Shown here: one piece after another, positions 6,149 through 8,577 of the stretch
How positions within the stretch are numbered: position 1 is the stretch's first letter
How the letters are laid out: the number at the start of each line of letters is the position of its first letter
Source: Sphingomonas sp.
GTDB lineage: Bacteria; Pseudomonadota; Alphaproteobacteria; Sphingomonadales; Sphingomonadaceae
Reading direction: 5' to 3'
Assembly (NCBI GenBank): GCA_030146605.1
Contig: JASLBO010000297.1
Span: 1 to 8,577 of the forward strand
DNA: 8,577 nucleotides
Translations under genes and position numbers: made by a program
Notes under the pieces: model-generated
The model's input: only the letters and a program-made list of their open reading frames with translations
Told to the model about the DNA's origin: nothing
Databases searched by the model: none

Positions 6149-7432
6149 ATGACGATCGCATTCGACGACCTGGTTCCCGCCCCCGCCGGTCGCTTCGACG
6201 GAATCGTCCGCCCCTATGCCCCCGAGGATGTGGCAAAGCTGCGCGGATCGCTGCCGATCGAGCACACCATCGCCCGCCGCGGCGCGCTCAAGCTGTGGGA
6301 ACTGCTCAAGTCCGAGGATTATATCCATGCCCTAGGCGCGCTCTCGGGCAACCAGGCGATGCAGATGGTCCGCGCCGGCCTGAAGGCGATCTACCTCTCG
6401 GGCTGGCAGGTCGCCGCCGATGCCAACACCGCCGGGCAGATGTATCCCGATCAGTCGCTCTACCCCGCCAATGCGGGTCCCGAGCTGGCGCGCAAGATCA
6501 ACGCCACCCTCCAGCGCGCCGACCAGATCGAGCATATGGAAGGCGGCGCGACGCGCGACTGGTTCGCGCCGATCATCGCCGATGCCGAGGCCGGCTTCGG
6601 CGGCCCGCTCAACTGCTTCGAGATCATGAAGGCCTATATCGCCGCAGGCGCCGCCGGGGTGCATTATGAAGACCAGCTCGCATCGGAAAAGAAGTGCGGG
6701 CACCTCGGCGGCAAGGTGCTGATCCCCACCCAGGCGCATATCCGCAACCTCGACAGCGCCCGGCTCGCCGCCGACGTCAGCGGCGTGCCGACGGTGATCT
6801 GCGCGCGCACCGATGCCGAAAGCGCCCGGCTGATCACCAGCGATGTCGACGAACGCGACCATGAATTCCTCACCGGCGAACGCACCGCCGAGGGGTTCTT
6901 CCGCCTCAAGGAAGGTACCGGAGTCGATCACTGCATCAAGCGCGGGCTCGCCTTCGCCAGCCATGCCGATCTGTTGTGGTGGGAGACGAGCAAGCCCAAT
7001 CTCGACGACGCGCGCCGCTTCGCCGAGGCGATCAAGCGCGAGCATCCCGAGAAGATGCTGGCCTACAACTGCTCGCCGAGCTTCAACTGGGAGAAAAATC
7101 TCGACAAGGCGGACATCGCCCGCTTCCAGCGCGAGATCGGGGCGATGGGCTACAAGTTCCAGTTCGTGACCTTGGCGGGCTTTCACCAGCTCAATTACGG
7201 GATGTTCGAGCTGGCCCGCGGCTACAAGGATCGCGGCATGGCGGCCTATTCGGAGCTCCAGCAGGCCGAATTCGCCGCCGAGGCGAACGGCTACACCGCG
7301 ACGCGCCACCAGCGCGAAGTCGGCACCGGCTATTTCGACGCGATCGCCCAGGCCGTCGCCGGCGGCGAGAGCTCGACCACCGCGCTCGCCGAAAGCACCG
7401 AAGCCGACCAGTTCAACCAGCAAGCTGCCTGA
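6149..7432 (+). CDS. aceA: Isocitrate lyase
   Basis: Key enzyme of the glyoxylate bypass: it cleaves isocitrate to glyoxylate and succinate in the cytosol, allowing growth on acetate or fatty acids. 427 residues, close to the E. coli enzyme. The catalytic loop KKCGH is at 181-185 with active-site C183. [10 protein letters not shown] (84-93) and ADAEAGFGG (144-152, metal ligand D145) line the Mg-substrate site. RTD (220-222), NCSPSFNW (307-314) and [10 protein letters not shown] (341-350) complete the ICL fold. The ATG at 6149 is chosen because AAGGA (6136-6140) lies eight bases upstream and MTIAFDD fits family N-termini; an in-frame ATG at 6089 would add 20 residues with no ribosome site. Divergent from the RamB/PrpR-like regulator, and followed after 11 bp by a small gene. 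No malate synthase is in view. Confidence 0.97.
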   Translation: MTIAFDDLVPAPAGRFDGIVRPYAPEDVAKLRGSLPIEHTIARRGALKLWELLKSEDYIHALGALSGNQAMQMVRAGLKAIYLSGWQVAADANTAGQMYPDQSLYPANAGPELARKINATLQRADQIEHMEGGATRDWFAPIIADAEAGFGGPLNCFEIMKAYIAAGAAGVHYEDQLASEKKCGHLGGKVLIPTQAHIRNLDSARLAADVSGVPTVICARTDAESARLITSDVDERDHEFLTGERTAEGFFRLKEGTGVDHCIKRGLAFASHADLLWWETSKPNLDDARRFAEAIKREHPEKMLAYNCSPSFNWEKNLDKADIARFQREIGAMGYKFQFVTLAGFHQLNYGMFELARGYKDRGMAAYSELQQAEFAAEANGYTATRHQREVGTGYFDAIAQAVAGGESSTTALAESTEADQFNQQAA

Positions 7433-7443
7433 AAGGAGCAACC

Positions 7444-7602
7444 ATGATGACCAGTGAACCCCAGCGCAGCCGCGCCGTCTTCTCGACCGAGGATTTCCGC
7501 CTGCTTCGGGAAGCCGTGGGCACCCACCTTCAGAAGGTCAAGGACCAGCCCGAATCGACCAAATACGCCAATCTCTATCACCGCCTCGGCCGACTCGACT
7601 GA
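7444..7602 (+). CDS. Small unknown protein translationally linked to aceA
   Basis: A 52-residue soluble protein I do not recognise. It starts MMTSEPQRSRAVFSTEDFRL and ends YANLYHRLGRLD. It is charged, has no membrane segment or cysteine, and the middle (about 15-34) and end (about 38-50) look helical. A strong AAGGAG (7433-7438) sits five bases before the first ATG and eight before the second, immediately after the aceA stop, so it is very likely expressed. The second ATG (7447) is an equally good start. The 11-bp gap and the shared terminator place it in an aceA operon. A role linked to isocitrate lyase (regulation, stability) is inference from position only. Confidence 0.8.
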   Translation: MMTSEPQRSRAVFSTEDFRLLREAVGTHLQKVKDQPESTKYANLYHRLGRLD

Positions 7603-7610
7603 GGCAGCGA

Positions 7611-7628
7611 CTTTCCTGGGGAGGAAAG
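7611..7628 (+). repeat. First of two tandem hairpins at the aceA operon end
   Basis: CTTTCCT, loop GGGG, AGGAAAG is a perfect 7-bp stem starting nine bases after the small gene's stop and two bases before the larger terminator hairpin. It could protect the mRNA 3' end; no T-run follows it. Confidence 0.5.
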
Positions 7629-7630
7629 GA

Positions 7631-7659
7631 TGTCCGCCGGGGCGCAGCCCCGGCGGACA
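7631..7659 (+). terminator. Intrinsic terminator of the aceA operon, possibly bidirectional
   Basis: A perfect 13-bp stem (TGTCCGCCGGGGC / GCCCCGGCGGACA) with a three-base loop is followed by TTT. It lies between the aceA operon and the convergent doc gene, whose stop is ten bases away. On the minus strand it is followed by a pyrimidine-rich TCCTTTCC, so it may end both transcripts. Confidence 0.85.
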
Positions 7660-7668
7660 TTTCCGCGT

Positions 7669-8061
7669 TCACCTTGGCTGGATGTGCCCGCGGAACCAGT
7701 CGGTCAGCGCCTCGACCGACAATTCGCCGGCGGCGAGCGCCAGAAAGGTCATTACCAGCTCGACGTCGTCGCACGCCAGCCGATAGCCGTTTAGGATCAG
7801 GAAGGTCTCGCTCACCACCGCCGCGGTGCGCTTGTTGCCGTCGACGAACGGATGGTTGCGCGCAATCCCGAACGCATAGCTCGCGGCAAGCTCCGCGGCG
7901 TCGGGATCTTCATAAGCGACCAGGTTCAGCGGCCGTGCCATCGCACTCTCGAGCATGTTCATGTCGCGAACGCCCTCGGCGCCGCCATGCTCGGCAAGCT
8001 GCTCGTGATGCGCCGCAACCGCCACCGCCACATCGACCCAGATCCAGGCCCGCCCGATCAC
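7669..8061 (-). CDS. doc: Doc (death-on-curing) family toxin
   Basis: A 130-residue Fic/DOC-fold protein of normal Doc length. The active-site motif HPFVDGNKRTA (70-80) matches the Doc form HxFx(N/D)(A/G)NKR, including catalytic H70 and phosphate-contacting K77/R78. EQLAEHGG (20-27), MNMLESAMARP (34-44) and YAFGIARN (62-69) are other family blocks. P1 Doc phosphorylates EF-Tu and stops translation; the same activity here is inferred. The start is GTG (8059-8061), two bases after the antitoxin stop, with no good Shine-Dalgarno, so translation probably depends on the antitoxin being read first. The next ATG lies after essential sequence. All key residues are intact. The partner is an AbrB-type antitoxin rather than Phd. 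Confidence 0.92.
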   Translation of the reverse strand: MIGRAWIWVDVAVAVAAHHEQLAEHGGAEGVRDMNMLESAMARPLNLVAYEDPDAAELAASYAFGIARNHPFVDGNKRTAAVVSETFLILNGYRLACDDVELVMTFLALAAGELSVEALTDWFRGHIQPR

Positions 8062-8063
8062 GG

Positions 8064-8291
8064 CTATTTGGCAAGTTCGCGCAAAGCGCTCCGCCGCCGC
8101 GCCATGACTTCACGCGCCGCCTTCATCTGCTCCTCGAAGCCCGGGTCATTGCGCGTTATCGAGAAACCGCCCGGCCCCTCGGTCAGGAACAGTTCGTCAC
8201 CCAGTTCGACACGCAATCGCGCGAGGATCTCCCTGGGAAGCACGACACCGGCGGAGTTGCCGATCTTGATGATCTTGAGCGGCTTGGTCAT
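8064..8291 (-). CDS. AbrB/MazE/SpoVT-type antitoxin paired with Doc
   Basis: A 75-residue antitoxin and likely autorepressor. Residues 3-47 form the AbrB/MazE swapped-hairpin DNA-binding domain, with the signature IKIGNSAGVVLPREIL (8-23) and LGDELFLTE (30-38). Residues 50-75 form a charged helical tail, rich in Arg, Glu and Ala, that would bind and block Doc. The ATG at 8289-8291 matches family N-termini (MTKPLKIIKIGNS). There is no Shine-Dalgarno, and a -10-like TATAAC ends six bases upstream, so the mRNA may begin at the ATG. The longer in-frame reading to 8399 runs into the neighbouring transporter gene and is not credible. The stop is two bases before the doc GTG. Confidence 0.9.
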   Translation of the reverse strand: MTKPLKIIKIGNSAGVVLPREILARLRVELGDELFLTEGPGGFSITRNDPGFEEQMKAAREVMARRRSALRELAK

Positions 8292-8296
8292 ACATT

Positions 8297-8306
8297 TGTT
8301 ATAACA
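8297..8306. promoter_or_regulatory. 10-bp palindrome over the antitoxin -10 box, candidate operator
   Basis: TGTTATAACA is a perfect dyad that contains the TATAAC -10 hexamer of the antitoxin-toxin promoter. AbrB/MazE antitoxins commonly repress their own operon at palindromes over the promoter, so this is the natural binding site. Binding itself is inferred. Confidence 0.5.
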
Positions 8307-8326
8307 CGGCGCGTCAGGCGTTTCCA
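8298..8326 (-). promoter_or_regulatory. Promoter of the antitoxin-doc operon, within the end of the upstream transporter gene
   Basis: On the minus strand TGGAAA (8321-8326, 4/6 match) is followed after 17 bases by TATAAC (8298-8303, 5/6 match). Transcription would begin at about 8290-8291, the A of the antitoxin ATG. The -35 lies in the last codons of the MFS gene, and the stop codon falls in the spacer. Confidence 0.5.
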
Positions 8327-8577
8327 GCCAATCGCGCGACCCGCGCCAGATGCTCGGCCTTGCCGAACGGAAAGCGCCGATAGAAGAACGCCGCCGCAAA
8401 GCCGAGCGACAGATAAAGCGCGGCGAACAGGATCGTCAGCCGGTCGACCGTCTCCACCGGGACGGTCCCGGGCCTCGCTGCCTCAGGGAATCCGGCGATC
8501 GCGAGGATCGAGCCTGCGACGAAGATGCCGAGCCCGCTGGTGCATTTCTGGACGAAGAACGCGCCGGCGAAGAATAC
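8314..8577 (-). CDS. MFS transporter (MelB/GPH sugar:cation symporter-like), C-terminal end
   Basis: The last 87 residues of an inner-membrane transporter whose start lies right of the window. Hand translation gives VFFAGAFFVQKCTSGLGIFV, a hydrophobic helix, then a periplasmic loop with FPEAARPG and VDRLT. A final helix, LFAALYLSLGFAAAFF, and a cytoplasmic tail RRFPFGKAEHLARVARLAGNA complete it. The QKCTSGLG stretch and the FP...G...E tail resemble MFS_2 (MelB/GPH) carriers of sphingomonads, often near carbohydrate genes. The substrate cannot be inferred. The stop TGA (8314-8316) lies 22 bp before the antitoxin start, so read-through into the toxin-antitoxin pair is possible. Confidence 0.82.
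   Translation of the reverse strand, partial: VFFAGAFFVQKCTSGLGIFVAGSILAIAGFPEAARPGTVPVETVDRLTILFAALYLSLGFAAAFFYRRFPFGKAEHLARVARLAGNA

Noticed and set aside
6332..7441. Minus-strand open frame of about 369 codons opposite aceA
   Set aside because: It lies wholly inside isocitrate lyase, which is certain from catalytic motifs; the antisense product matches nothing recognisable.
8292..8399. N-terminal extension of the antitoxin frame
   Set aside because: It overlaps the transporter gene and promoter and is unlike AbrB/MazE N-termini, which begin at MTKPLKI.

Overview
The window looks like a chromosomal segment of a sphingomonad-type alphaproteobacterium. GC content is high throughout, and the gene set (FadL-type outer-membrane protein, DUF2147, RamB/PrpR-like regulator beside isocitrate lyase, AbrB-Doc module) fits that group. 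This assignment is inferred from gene content and codon use; no rRNA or other marker is present. Nearly every base has a convincing assignment, and I see no phage, IS element, CRISPR array, tRNA or rRNA.

Layout. (a) 1-1752, minus strand: an APC-superfamily amino-acid permease whose stop codon overlaps the start of a methylthioadenosine phosphorylase gene (mtnP, cut by the left edge). The two probably form an amino-acid uptake / methionine-salvage operon. (b) 1904-2383, plus: a small exported-looking rhodanese-like protein, divergent from the permease. (c) 2384-2649: no intact gene, but a 60-residue remnant of a GAF-domain protein and a GC-rich hairpin after fadL. (d) 2650-4404, minus: a DUF2147 periplasmic protein followed by FadL, probably one transcript. 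(e) 4571-5950, minus: a RamB/PrpR/ScfR-type regulator with an N-terminal helix-turn-helix and C-terminal cysteines. (f) 6149-7602, plus: isocitrate lyase (aceA) and a 52-residue unknown protein 11 bp after it, ending in two consecutive hairpins. (g) 7669-8291, minus: an AbrB/MazE-type antitoxin and a Doc (death-on-curing) toxin. (h) 8314-8577, minus: the C-terminal end of an MFS (MelB/GPH-like) transporter, cut by the right edge.

How the genes may work together. The centre (d-f) reads as a fatty-acid/acetate-use cluster. FadL admits long-chain fatty acids through the outer membrane, beta-oxidation (not encoded here) yields acetyl-CoA, and isocitrate lyase routes acetyl-CoA carbon through the glyoxylate bypass. 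The divergent RamB/PrpR-like protein belongs to a family that controls glyoxylate and methylcitrate genes in actinobacteria. The shared intergenic region has one striking perfect 15-bp palindrome placed where it could serve both promoters. No malate synthase gene is visible.

I did not find a clearly new multi-gene system. The best leads are regulatory: the aceA/regulator palindrome, a 5-codon leader ORF before the regulator, an apparently leaderless antitoxin mRNA with a palindrome over its -10 box, and the unrecognised small protein coupled to aceA.
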